Shown here piece after piece: positions 50,705 to 59,433 of a stretch of 64,000 nt of DNA. The translations under genes were made by a program, and so were the position numbers. Position 1 is the first letter of the stretch, and the number at the start of each line of letters is the position of its first letter. The notes below the pieces were generated by a model that had not been told where the DNA came from, searched no databases, and saw nothing but the letters and a program-made list of their open reading frames with translations. This DNA is from Pseudomonas urmiensis (GTDB lineage: Bacteria > Pseudomonadota > Gammaproteobacteria > Pseudomonadales > Pseudomonadaceae): NCBI RefSeq assembly GCF_014268815.2, contig NZ_JABWRE020000001.1, forward strand, positions 3,415,001 through 3,479,000, read 5' to 3'.

Positions 50705-51919
50705 CTAGAGTTCGGCATCGAACACCACCGTGACTTGGCCGGTGTAGGTGCTGCCGGAATAGGCAAGCATACCGGGCACATCCGCTCGGCCGACTTCAAA
50801 ATGCAGCTGGCCGGGGCGATTGAGGGTGGGCATCGACGACTCGAATTGCAGCGCCGCCGCACGGCCTGACGGCAGCGCCAGGTGTTCGATGGGCCGGCCC
50901 TGGTAGTGCATACCGGGCGGCAAGCTCAAGGCCACTTCGACCGGGACCTGATGCCCGTTGTCATTGACGATGCCACAGCGCACGTCGGTATAGTGCTGGC
51001 ACAGCTTGTAGACCTTGAACGGGCCGGTCGACCACAGCCGGAACGGCAGGTCACGGTAAAGCTTGGTTGGGGCTTTGCCGCCGGCCAGCCAGGCGCTCCA
51101 GCCGCCTTTGGGTTCGAGTACGGCCCGATCAGAGCCAGGCGGGAACTCGAAGATAAAGGCGTGCCGCACGTCCAGCACAAAATTGACCGTAAGCGAATTA
51201 CCGCTGAGCGCGCTGACATCGTTGCCGAAGTCAAAGTCGGCGCCAGCACCCATTGAGTAGGTGATGCTGCCGCGATAGGTACCCGCGCGCATTTGATAGG
51301 GCGGCGGCACGACCAGGTCATAGGCAATGCTGGTTTCCAGGACCTCTGCATCCACCACCTTGCCAACAGCAGTCCGCCAATTGAAACTCCAGCAACCTTG
51401 TGGCGACTGCGGGTCTCTCACCCTCCACAAGTACATGACCCAGGCAGGACTGTATTGTGAATTGTAGGCACCACCGCCACAACCTCCGCTCAGCGTTCTA
51501 TAGAATAGAGGGTGATCCTCATCCAGCGAGCCATCGATCTGTACACGCTGACTGAGTGACGTCCACTCCAGCGTCGCCGTGCGCGATTCGCCTGTCTGGT
51601 CGTTATAAATGTTCACTTGCCGTCGACCGGGTAACTGAATGAAATAGTTGTCCCGAGGATCCGGCGCGTGACCGGTAGTCTTCTTGTTGTAGGTAATTGG
51701 AAGATCGACAGTGGTCATTGTTTTACACCGGGATGGCCAGTAACGGCAAAGTCCTCCTGGGGGCGTGGTGTTGTCGAAACGCCCTGAGCCACCCCCGAGG
51801 TATTCGGCGGTAAGTGTCACTTCCAGAGCCTGGGCTGCTGGCCAGGCAAGCGCCAATAGCAGCGCACCTCCCAGTTGTGCAGCTCGGCGCATGGCCCGGA
51901 TCGGCTGGAGCAGGCTCAT
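50705..51919 (-). CDS. CS1-type fimbrial tip adhesin (CfaE/CblD-like)
   Basis: A 404-residue exported protein with a signal peptide (about 1-31, cut after AQA). Length and place after the chaperone gene fit the two-domain minor adhesin of CS1/CFA/I-type pili: an N-terminal receptor-binding domain (about 32-220, six or more cysteines) and a C-terminal pilin domain (about 225-404). The ATG at 51919 overlaps the chaperone stop by four bases. GC content is clearly lower in the part encoding the N-terminal domain (about 45-55% in sampled rows) than in the C-terminal part (about 70%). The sequence is too divergent to say what it binds. Confidence 0.72.
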   Translation of the reverse strand: MSLLQPIRAMRRAAQLGGALLLALAWPAAQALEVTLTAEYLGGGSGRFDNTTPPGGLCRYWPSRCKTMTTVDLPITYNKKTTGHAPDPRDNYFIQLPGRRQVNIYNDQTGESRTATLEWTSLSQRVQIDGSLDEDHPLFYRTLSGGCGGGAYNSQYSPAWVMYLWRVRDPQSPQGCWSFNWRTAVGKVVDAEVLETSIAYDLVVPPPYQMRAGTYRGSITYSMGAGADFDFGNDVSALSGNSLTVNFVLDVRHAFIFEFPPGSDRAVLEPKGGWSAWLAGGKAPTKLYRDLPFRLWSTGPFKVYKLCQHYTDVRCGIVNDNGHQVPVEVALSLPPGMHYQGRPIEHLALPSGRAAALQFESSMPTLNRPGQLHFEVGRADVPGMLAYSGSTYTGQVTVVFDAEL

Positions 51920-52674
51920 CCTTCCACCACCATTTGCTTGCGTTCACTGCCTTCGTGCAACTCGAACTGATGTACCTTGCCCACTTGCCCGTCGAACTGC
52001 CGGCTACGCCCCGGCAGCAAGTGGTGCTTGGTCGCCGGCTCGCAGCCCTGCTCCGCTGCCTGACATTGGCGGAAATGATCGAGCACCACAGTTGTGTTGC
52101 CTTCGTTAGCCACCTGCAGTTGGCCACCTTGGCGTTTCACAGGGGTTTGGAAGCGCGTTTCGGCGGGGCGCACGAACAAGATCGAGCCGTATCCGGCCAG
52201 CAGGTTGACCCCCACCTTGAGGCTGTCGCGGTACTGCTGGGCCTCTTGCTCATTGACCGCAAAGCCATCGCCGGACTCTGGCAGCACTGGCACGAAGCGC
52301 AGGCGGAAGTAGCGTTCCTTGTCCCGTGAACCGCGATACAGCAGGCGCACCGCCTGCATCCCCTGGGCCGGCACGATCAGCCGTGCAGGGCTGGCGACCA
52401 GGCCGCGCTGCTTCAAGGGCAGGCCATCGGTGTCGATCTCGCGAGGCTCGCCATCGGCGTCATAGACCAACTCGGCGACGCTGATCTTGACGAACGCGGT
52501 AGTGTCGCCGCCATTGCGCACGCGTTTAAGCAAGGTGCTCTTGCCGCTGTCGAGATAATCGTACAGGGCGCCGACATTGAGCTCGGGCGCGGCGCGCGAT
52601 GCCAGCGGGGTGATCAGCAGGGTCAACAGGATCAGCCTGGGAAGGGTCATGTTTATGGGTCTCTTTTTCGACAT
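51916..52674 (-). CDS. CS1-type fimbrial periplasmic chaperone (CfaA/CblB-like)
   Basis: A protein of about 252 residues with a signal peptide and the two-domain immunoglobulin-like fold of pilus chaperones (PARLIVPAQGMQAVRLLYRG, the strand that contacts subunits; LLPGRSRQFDG near the end). It donates a strand to subunits in the periplasm and hands them to the usher. Start ATG 52674, or ATG 52650 (MTLPRLILL), which gives a more usual signal peptide. A palindromic 15-bp motif lies 68 bases upstream, suggesting its own promoter. Confidence 0.82.
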   Translation of the reverse strand: MSKKRPINMTLPRLILLTLLITPLASRAAPELNVGALYDYLDSGKSTLLKRVRNGGDTTAFVKISVAELVYDADGEPREIDTDGLPLKQRGLVASPARLIVPAQGMQAVRLLYRGSRDKERYFRLRFVPVLPESGDGFAVNEQEAQQYRDSLKVGVNLLAGYGSILFVRPAETRFQTPVKRQGGQLQVANEGNTTVVLDHFRQCQAAEQGCEPATKHHLLPGRSRQFDGQVGKVHQFELHEGSERKQMVVEG

Positions 52675-52741
52675 AACGAGAGTATTGATACCGTGGCGTT
52701 GATGGCTATGGCCTAGGTCGCGGGATGCGTCCTAAAACCAG

Positions 52742-52756
52742 TTCGGAAATTTCCCA
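52742..52756 (-). promoter_or_regulatory. Candidate response-regulator site upstream of the fimbrial chaperone gene
   Basis: On the minus strand TGGGAAATTTCCGAA, with the perfect palindrome GGAAATTTCC. The identical 15 bases occur in the same orientation at 56054-56068. The symmetric half-site TTTCCNA resembles the BvgA heptad (TTTCCTA/TTTCTTA as inverted repeats). It starts 68 bases before the chaperone ATG. Confidence 0.55.
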
Positions 52757-52800
52757 AGTGCTGTTCTGAAATGGGTGATTGCGTTGAGTGCATAGGCGCC

Positions 52801-52874
52801 AGTGCCGGCGTCATCGCGGGGCAAGCCCGCTCCCACGGCTTTTTATCTTCCTTGTCCCGCGTAGAGCCGGCACT
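52801..52874. repeat. Incomplete REP doublet after the usher gene
   Basis: A complete left REP (ATCGCGGGGC, AAGCCCGCTCCCACG) and a shortened right arm (CTTGTCCCGC without the GGGAGCGGG part), flanked by matching outer ends AGTGCCGGC and GCCGGCACT. It ends four bases after the usher stop, between usher and chaperone genes. Confidence 0.8.
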
Positions 52875-52877
52875 GAC

Positions 52878-55373
52878 TCAACCGCGCCGGTTACCCGCAA
52901 CATCGCCCACTCCAGCCAGACTCGCCGGGCTACAGGTTTGATCCCCGGCCAGCACCACGTCGCCTTCGCGCTCCAGTGCCAGCAGGTCGAAACTGAGCAG
53001 GCAAGCCGCCGCGCCATGCTGGTGAACCTCCAGGCTCGGGGTCGCTTCACTCATCTCTACGGCGAAGAAGCCATCGGCTTCGCTAACCGTGCGGCTGGCG
53101 TGATTGATCACCTGAGCCCCACGCAGCGGCCGGCCCTTGGGGTCAATCAAGCGGCCTATCACCGTCACCGTGCGCAGTACGCGCAGTTGTCGATAGGCAA
53201 TCCCGCCGCGGTTGAGGTGGTAATCGAGGCTCGAAGGCTGGATCACCGCAGCAGTCGCCTCGCTGCCTTCAAAATCGAACTGCACATGGCCAGCCTTGTA
53301 GGCCGCCACCGGAATCACGTTGCGCCCTGGGCGTAGGTTGGCGGTGCTGCCGTTGGGGTCGTCGGCGCGCAGTTGCAGGCCGGGCAGGTCTGTCTCGACA
53401 TCGACGATCAAACCGGCCTGATGCGGCAGGTACTGGCCACTCAAGGCGGCCTTGCCGTCGCCTACGGCAAGCAGGCTTTCCATGTTCAAGCCACCCGTGA
53501 ACTCGCCGTTGTACGAGGAGCGCTGAACATAGGCATCGCCATGCACTACCTGGTTTTCAAACTGCGTGTCACCGCCCAGCCCTACCCCATAACGGTCAGC
53601 GCTGGCGGTCATGCCAAGGCTGCGCAGTGGGCCGATGTCGACGTCTTGCTGGTAGGCCAGCGAAGCGTTGAGGTCGCGCCCGCCGTCGCGTGAGGTACGT
53701 GTACCGAGACTGGCCGACACCCGCCGCCCGCCCTCACCCAGGCTCATGCTCAAGCTCAGATTGACCCCACGACTGCGCGCATCGCCGGTGCCGGCGGTGC
53801 CTGGGCGGTCGAACAGCGACAGGCGCCAGTTGGCGTCCGAGCCCATCACCCGACCGAAGTACGACCAGCCCAGATCGAGCCCCATGCCGGCACTGGCGCC
53901 GCTGCTGTGGGAGATGCGCAAGCTGGCGGTGTTGCGTGGATCGAGGCGATGGTTGAGTGACAGCGAAGACTGCGTCTGGCGCTGCACGAATGCCGCGCCA
54001 CGTGCCTCACGCGGGCGTGATAACCATGAGCGGCTGTGGCTGGCGACCAACGAGCCACTGCCATAGCTGTGAATCGCCTGCAGATCGTAGCCGCTGCCGT
54101 AATCCTGGGCCTGGTAGACATTGGAGTAGAGCTTGAAGCGGTCGAGCACGTCCCAATCCAGCGAGGTGCCGTATTGCATCATCTGGTCGATACGCTGGGC
54201 CGACAGACCAACAATCGCCCGTGGGTGCAGCAGGTAGTTGGCCAGCACGCCAGCGCTGAGGCTGTCGTCGTGGCCGCGCTCCCAGTTGCTCAGCAGGCTG
54301 CTCTGCCGGCCTAGATAGACGTTGTAGCGCCACGGCGCATCGGTACTGCGCCAGTTGCTGGGTTTGTAGATGAATTCCTGGCTGCGCGAGGTGACTTGGC
54401 CGTCCTCGACCAGGCGCACTTCGATTTCATAGATGCCACCGGGCAGCACCTTGGTATCGAGCGTCTGCAAGCCCGGCTGGACAGGCTGACTGTTGATCAG
54501 CACGCCGTTGCGGTAGATCTCCGCCACTGCCGGGCGGTCTGGGGTGACGTAGATCGGTGTGGCGCTGGGCGCGCCGTTGTCGATGGCCAGGCTGTCGCTG
54601 CTGCCAAACATCAGGCCAAGGGTGGTATCGGGGCTGGTGCCCATCAGCCGTGGCTGGCGGGTCAAGCCTTGGGCGCTGGGGGTGAAGTAGCCCAGGCGGT
54701 AGAAGTTAGCTTCGACCAGACGCTCGGCGTAGAGCTGGTCGAGGCGATAGCGGGTGCCTTGCTCGCTGTCGCTGCCACGGTCGAGCTGACCATCGGCCAA
54801 GGCGGTCCAGTTACCAATGCTGCCTTGGCCCTGCATGGCATAACGGCCGGTGGTACCGTGGCCATCGCCGACCAGGTTGAGTTGATTGCGCAGCAGCAAG
54901 CCATAGCTGCCTTGTTCTGGCAAGTGGTGAAAGCGTTCGATTACGCCTGCCACTTCGGCCTGACGGGTGAGCAGCGACAGTTGCGAATTGACCAGGCTGT
55001 AGTGCACTGCACGCAGCCCGTCCGGGCAATCGACTTGGCAGTCTCCCAAGGGGCGGCCAGCGGCTAGGCGTTCGCGCCACAACTTGCGCAGGCGCTCGGG
55101 CTCGCGGCTCTCTTGAGTGTCGGTGAATTCGAGCAGTTGCACCTGCTGGTCACGGCTGAGCACGACCATGGCATCGCCCAGGTAACGACCATCCAGATCG
55201 ACCCGCACCGCTAAAGGCACATCGAAAAAATGCGCCTCGAACTCGCGCGGCAGGCCATCGATACGGCCCAATGTCGTGGCCGCCGCCAACGACCAGAACG
55301 GCGCAGCAGTCAAGCAGGCAGCCAGGGGCCACCAGCGGCGCAGCGAAGCGAAGATGGAGTCAGTGATTGGCAT
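52878..55373 (-). CDS. CS1-type fimbrial outer-membrane usher (CfaC/TcfC-like)
   Basis: An 831-residue outer-membrane usher with a signal peptide (cut near AAA, about residue 31), an N-terminal domain, a large beta-barrel (about 150-640) and C-terminal domains, including a carboxypeptidase-like segment (VIGRLIDPKGRPLRGAQVIN). Plug-region motif VYVTPDRPAVAEIYRNG-like (IYVTPDRPAVAEIY). It secretes and orders subunits at the cell surface. I chose ATG 55373 (MPITDSIF); a TTG at 55436 is unlikely. The 94-base gap to the subunit gene has a hairpin (CCCTCG/CGAGGG) that could lower usher expression relative to the pilin. Confidence 0.85.
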   Translation of the reverse strand: MPITDSIFASLRRWWPLAACLTAAPFWSLAAATTLGRIDGLPREFEAHFFDVPLAVRVDLDGRYLGDAMVVLSRDQQVQLLEFTDTQESREPERLRKLWRERLAAGRPLGDCQVDCPDGLRAVHYSLVNSQLSLLTRQAEVAGVIERFHHLPEQGSYGLLLRNQLNLVGDGHGTTGRYAMQGQGSIGNWTALADGQLDRGSDSEQGTRYRLDQLYAERLVEANFYRLGYFTPSAQGLTRQPRLMGTSPDTTLGLMFGSSDSLAIDNGAPSATPIYVTPDRPAVAEIYRNGVLINSQPVQPGLQTLDTKVLPGGIYEIEVRLVEDGQVTSRSQEFIYKPSNWRSTDAPWRYNVYLGRQSSLLSNWERGHDDSLSAGVLANYLLHPRAIVGLSAQRIDQMMQYGTSLDWDVLDRFKLYSNVYQAQDYGSGYDLQAIHSYGSGSLVASHSRSWLSRPREARGAAFVQRQTQSSLSLNHRLDPRNTASLRISHSSGASAGMGLDLGWSYFGRVMGSDANWRLSLFDRPGTAGTGDARSRGVNLSLSMSLGEGGRRVSASLGTRTSRDGGRDLNASLAYQQDVDIGPLRSLGMTASADRYGVGLGGDTQFENQVVHGDAYVQRSSYNGEFTGGLNMESLLAVGDGKAALSGQYLPHQAGLIVDVETDLPGLQLRADDPNGSTANLRPGRNVIPVAAYKAGHVQFDFEGSEATAAVIQPSSLDYHLNRGGIAYRQLRVLRTVTVIGRLIDPKGRPLRGAQVINHASRTVSEADGFFAVEMSEATPSLEVHQHGAAACLLSFDLLALEREGDVVLAGDQTCSPASLAGVGDVAGNRRG

Positions 55374-55467
55374 GAGCGTCGCTTGCAGGCAATACCCACC
55401 CCTCCCCTCGACAGACGCCGAGGGCAAGGAGGGCAATAACGGATGGGTTAACGGATGAGCGTCAGGC

Positions 55468-55947
55468 TCAAGGCGCAGCGGTCTCGAACATCATGCTGAC
55501 CAGCCCCTGATAGCTGCCTGGCTCATAGCCGGCTGCCGGTGCTGGTTGGGCACTGACCTCAAAGCCGATGATCGCGCCTGGGGCGGCCTGGGCAGCGCTG
55601 ACCACCTCGGCCGGCGTGGTTTTCAACACGGTGTCGCCAACTTTGACATCCAGGCCAATGTTGTGGGCACCGCTGGCGATGACCGCTGGCGACACCAGGT
55701 AGGCGCTGATCGGGCCGATAGTGCTCTTGACCTGCAGTTGCTTGGTGATCGGGTCGAGCCTCTCTTGGTACGAGTTCCAGCTCATCTCCTGTGGGTCATT
55801 CATCCAGTTGCCGCCTACCGGCTCGACGAAAAAGGCTGCGGTGGGGATCTGAGCAGTGACCTGGACCTGCTTCTCGATCGGGTCAATGGCAAAAGCCGAA
55901 GTGGCGCAGCACATGGCCAGAGGAAGGGCGAATAACGTACGTTTCAC
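55468..55947 (-). CDS. CS1-type major fimbrial subunit (CfaB/CblA-like)
   Basis: A 159-residue exported pilin. Signal peptide cut after AFA (residue 20), then IDPIEKQVQVTAQIPTAAF, which matches the N-terminal donor strand of CfaB and CblA (VEKNITVTASVDP). The C-terminus GSYQGLVSMMFET is likewise typical. The mature protein lacks cysteines, as in class 5 pilins. It is the first gene of the operon and has the AAGGAG ribosome-binding site 12 bases before ATG 55947; the 221-base region upstream holds a palindromic regulatory motif. Confidence 0.85.
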   Translation of the reverse strand: MKRTLFALPLAMCCATSAFAIDPIEKQVQVTAQIPTAAFFVEPVGGNWMNDPQEMSWNSYQERLDPITKQLQVKSTIGPISAYLVSPAVIASGAHNIGLDVKVGDTVLKTTPAEVVSAAQAAPGAIIGFEVSAQPAPAAGYEPGSYQGLVSMMFETAAP

Positions 55948-56053
55948 GAATCTGATCTCCTTGAAGGGCTAATGCCTGCCGGGCGATTCCCGGTCAGCAA
56001 GGAGATTATTCAGGGTCGATTCGTCGCGATGAGTAAGACCGTTCCGAGCGGGC

Positions 56054-56068
56054 TTCGGAAATTTCCCA
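56054..56068 (-). promoter_or_regulatory. Candidate response-regulator site upstream of the major pilin gene
   Basis: Second copy of TGGGAAATTTCCGAA (minus strand), 107-121 bases before the major pilin start, a distance similar to that of the primary BvgA site at the fha promoter. See 52742-52756. Confidence 0.55.
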
Positions 56069-56124
56069 GCGACCTCAAAACGCCATCAAACTGGCTTGCA
56101 AGACAGGTCAGCCATTCACAAACG

Positions 56125-56151
56125 ACAACGCCCCGACTAGCGGGGCGTTGT
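56125..56151 (-). terminator. Terminator hairpin after actP
   Basis: Perfect 11-bp stem ACAACGCCCCG/CGGGGCGTTGT with a five-base loop, 18 bases after the actP stop. The T-run is weak (CGTTTGTG), but the stem is strong, so a terminator is likely. Confidence 0.75.
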
Positions 56152-56168
56152 GGCATTGCAGGCAAGGG

Positions 56169-57833
56169 TTAGTGGGAAACCGCGCCACTGGCACCCAGGC
56201 CAGTCTGCGAACGGACGAACTGCGGGAAGAACAACGCACGCTCGTTTTCAGCTGCCTTGGACTTGTCGGTGACCGAGAAGAACCAGATACCGACGAAGGC
56301 GATGATCATCGAGAACAGCGCGGGGTACTCGTACGGGTAGATGGCTTTCTCATGACCGAGGATCTGCACCCAGATGGTTGGGCCAAGGATCATCAGGCCC
56401 ACTGCACTGACCAGGCCCAGCCAGCCGCCGATCATGGCGCCGCGGGTGGTGAGTTTCTTCCAGTACATCGAGAGCAGCAGTACCGGGAAGTTGCAGCTGG
56501 CGGCAATGGAGAAGGCCAGGCCGACCATGAAGGCGATGTTCTGCTTCTCGAACAGAATGCCCAGGCCGATCGCCAGTACGCCCAGCGCGATGGTGGTGAT
56601 CTTCGAGACGCGGATCTCGTCCTTGTCGTTGGCCTTGCCTTTGCGCCAGACGCTGGCGTACAGGTCATGGGATACCGCCGAGGCACCGGCAAGGGTCAGG
56701 CCAGCGACCACCGCCAGGATAGTGGCGAAGGCCACCGCCGAGATGAAGCCGAGGAAGATACTGCCACCCACGGCATCGGCCAGGTGCACCGCCGCCATGT
56801 TGTTACCGCCCAGCAACGCGCCAGCGGCGTCCTTGAAGTCTGGGTTGGTGCTGACCAGCAGGATCGCGCCGAAGCCGATGATGAAGGTCAGGATGTAGAA
56901 GTAGCCGATGAAACCGGTGGCGTACAGCACGCTCTTGCGCGCTTCCTTGGCGTCGCTGACAGTGAAGAAGCGCATCAGGATGTGCGGCAGGCCAGCGGTA
57001 CCGAACATCAGTGCCAGGCCCAGGGAGAACGCCGAGATCGGGTCTTTGACCAAACCGCCCGGGCTCATGATCGCTTCGCCTTTGGCGTGCACCTTGATCG
57101 CTTCGGTGAACAGGGTGTTGAAATCAAAGCCCACGTGCTTCATCACCATCAGCGCCATGAAGCTGGCACCCGACAGCAGCAGCACGGCCTTGATGATCTG
57201 TACCCAGGTGGTGGCGAGCATGCCGCCGAACAGCACGTACATGCACATCAGGATGCCGACCAGGATGACCGCAACGTGGTAGTCCAGGCCGAACAGCAGC
57301 TCGATCAGCTTGCCCGCGCCGACCATCTGCGCGATCAGGTAGAAGGCCACTACCACCAGCGAGCCGGACGCCGACAGGGTGCGGATTTCCTTTTGCCCGA
57401 GGCGATACGAGGCCACGTCGGCGAAGGTGTATTTACCCAGGTTGCGCAGGCGCTCGGCGATCAGGAAGAGAATGATCGGCCAGCCGACCAAGAAGCCGAT
57501 CGAGTAGATCAGGCCATCGTAGCCGGAGGTGAATACCAGGGCGGAAATCCCCAGGAACGAGGCTGCCGACATGTAGTCACCGGCAATTGCCAGACCGTTC
57601 TGGAAACCGGTGATCTTGCCGCCGGCGGCATAGTAGTCGGAGGCTGATTTGTTGCGTTTGGACGCCCAGTAGGTAATCCCCAGGGTGAACAGGACGAAGG
57701 CCAGGAACATGACGATGGCAGACATGTTGAGCGGCTGTTTCTGCACCTCGCCGGTGAGCGCATCAGCGGCCCACACAGCGGGTGCAAAAACGCCGCAGGC
57801 CAGGACGGCCAGGGCTTTGGCTTGGCGGATCAT
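56169..57833 (-). CDS. actP: Cation/acetate symporter
   Basis: A 554-residue sodium:solute symporter with an N-terminal signal-like helix and about 13 membrane helices, closely following the ActP pattern ([42 protein letters not shown]). It takes up acetate and similar short acids. The start (57833) overlaps the yjcH stop by four bases. In P. aeruginosa the same order yjcH-actP lies next to betX. Confidence 0.95.
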   Translation of the reverse strand: MIRQAKALAVLACGVFAPAVWAADALTGEVQKQPLNMSAIVMFLAFVLFTLGITYWASKRNKSASDYYAAGGKITGFQNGLAIAGDYMSAASFLGISALVFTSGYDGLIYSIGFLVGWPIILFLIAERLRNLGKYTFADVASYRLGQKEIRTLSASGSLVVVAFYLIAQMVGAGKLIELLFGLDYHVAVILVGILMCMYVLFGGMLATTWVQIIKAVLLLSGASFMALMVMKHVGFDFNTLFTEAIKVHAKGEAIMSPGGLVKDPISAFSLGLALMFGTAGLPHILMRFFTVSDAKEARKSVLYATGFIGYFYILTFIIGFGAILLVSTNPDFKDAAGALLGGNNMAAVHLADAVGGSIFLGFISAVAFATILAVVAGLTLAGASAVSHDLYASVWRKGKANDKDEIRVSKITTIALGVLAIGLGILFEKQNIAFMVGLAFSIAASCNFPVLLLSMYWKKLTTRGAMIGGWLGLVSAVGLMILGPTIWVQILGHEKAIYPYEYPALFSMIIAFVGIWFFSVTDKSKAAENERALFFPQFVRSQTGLGASGAVSH

Positions 57834-58141
57834 TGCTTGGCCTCCTCGAGGATTGCCTTGTTCAACTCATCGAACTCGCCGTTGGCACGACGCACATAGA
57901 TGGCGGTGAGGATGAAGGCCGAGAGGATCAGGCCGACACCGAGGGGAATACCCCAGGTAATCGACGAGTCCGGGCTCAGCTTGGCACCGAGAATCTGCGG
58001 GCCATAGGCGATGAGGAGGATGAAGCCGCAGTAGAGGCCGAGCATGATCGCCGAGAGAATCCAGGCGAAGCGTTCGCGTTTGGTGACCAGTTCCTTGAAG
58101 CGCGGACTGTTCTGTATCGAGAGGTAAATGCTGTCGTTCAT
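57830..58141 (-). CDS. yjcH: DUF485 membrane protein (YjcH-like)
   Basis: A 103-residue protein with two membrane helices (about 27-49 and 62-84), with the DUF485 pattern [17 protein letters not shown] at the start and a charged C-terminus. It nearly always precedes actP and is thought to help it, though its role is not known in detail. Start ATG 58141. Confidence 0.93.
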   Translation of the reverse strand: MNDSIYLSIQNSPRFKELVTKRERFAWILSAIMLGLYCGFILLIAYGPQILGAKLSPDSSITWGIPLGVGLILSAFILTAIYVRRANGEFDELNKAILEEAKQ

Positions 58142-58282
58142 TGTTTTTGTCCTAGCAGCACAGATTAGGGATAACCCGCCTGTAACTTTATGCTGCCGTT
58201 GGACGCCAACCAGACGACCTTAGTCTTAGATGCAACGGTGTTTTGCAGATTTGGTAACAACAGACAGGCCAGGGTCGCCCTT

Positions 58283-58347
58283 TTCGCGGGCAAGCCCGCT
58301 CCCACAGCGTTCGATGAAGGCCCTGTGGGAGCGGGCTTGCCCGCGAA
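58283..58347. repeat. REP doublet between betX and yjcH
   Basis: Arms 58283-58307 and 58323-58347, perfect over 25 bases (TTCGCGGGC, AAGCCCGCTCCCACAG), spacer 15 bases. It follows the betX stop on the same strand as the yjcH-actP operon. Confidence 0.93.
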
Positions 58348-58378
58348 GAAAGCACATTGGCCGCTAAGCCTTACGCCC

Positions 58379-59227
58379 TCATTTGCCAGTCCACTCGGCC
58401 ACCCGCTCCGGATGCTTGGCCACCCAGTCCTTGGCCGCCTGGTCAGGCTTGGCACCATCTTGAATCGCCAGCATCACCTCACCGATCTCATCCTTGGATT
58501 GCCACTGGAATTTCTTCAGGAATGCAGCCACTTCCGGCGCCTTCTTGTCCAGCTCCTTGCTGCCGATGCTGTTGACGGTCTCAGCCGCGCCATACACGCC
58601 TTTAGGGTCTTCCAGGAACTTGAGTTTCCATTTGGCGAACATCCAATGCGGCACCCAACCGGTCACCGCGATCGACTGCTGCTTGGGATAGGCCCGGCCC
58701 AACTCGGCGGTCATGCCCGCACCGGAGCTGGCCTGCAACTTGTAGCCCGTCAGGTCGTAGTCCTTGATGGCCTGTTCGGTCTTGATCATCACCCCGGAGC
58801 CTGCGTCGATGCCGACGATCTTCTGCTTGAAGGTGTCGTCGGTCTTGAGGTCTTCGATGCTGGTGGCTTTGACGTACTCAGGGACGATCAGGCCAATCTT
58901 GGCATCCTTGAAGTTGGGGCCGTAGTCGACCACCTTGTCCTTGTTCTTGGTCCAGTACTCACCATGGGTAACCGGCAGCCAGGCCGAGAGCATGGCGTCG
59001 AGTTTGCCGGTGGCCACCCCCTGCCACATGATGCCGGCGGCCACCGCCTGCAGTTTCACGTCATAACCGAGCTTCTGCTTGATTACTTCGGCGGCCACGT
59101 TAGTGGTCGCCACGCTGTCGGCCCAACCATCTACGTAACCAATGCTCACTTCTTTGGCCATTGCCTGTGCAGCGCTCATGGCCAACACCAGGGCGGATCC
59201 CACGCCCAGGAAACGTCGCATATTCAT
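58379..59227 (-). CDS. betX: Glycine betaine-binding periplasmic protein (OpuAC family)
   Basis: A 282-residue substrate-binding protein with a signal peptide (cut after AMA, about residue 23) and the OpuAC layout: IGYVDGWADSV at the start, SAWLPVTHGEYW and LTGYKLQASSGAGM further on; tryptophans such as those in YVDGWADS, WLPVTHGEYW and WVPHWMF could form the quaternary-amine cage. Its place next to yjcH-actP is the same as P. aeruginosa PA3234-PA3236, where it is BetX, which works with a shared ABC core. The start is ATG 59227 with GAGGGG eight bases upstream. Confidence 0.82.
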   Translation of the reverse strand: MNMRRFLGVGSALVLAMSAAQAMAKEVSIGYVDGWADSVATTNVAAEVIKQKLGYDVKLQAVAAGIMWQGVATGKLDAMLSAWLPVTHGEYWTKNKDKVVDYGPNFKDAKIGLIVPEYVKATSIEDLKTDDTFKQKIVGIDAGSGVMIKTEQAIKDYDLTGYKLQASSGAGMTAELGRAYPKQQSIAVTGWVPHWMFAKWKLKFLEDPKGVYGAAETVNSIGSKELDKKAPEVAAFLKKFQWQSKDEIGEVMLAIQDGAKPDQAAKDWVAKHPERVAEWTGK

Positions 59228-59433
59228 CAAAGCATCCCCTCGTCAGGTCTTGGAGATTGCATCATCAACCTGCCACACAGGTCGACCTGCTCTATCAGCG
59301 ACCTCTACCCCAACCAGATGCGACAGCACTTGGCCATTAGCGTCATCGGCCCGCCCTGCCCTGCGCGATCCTTGCATGCCAATGCGTTGACGCCGGGCAT
59401 TTGCGGCTATCATCTAGCCCTTTGCGCCTGACG

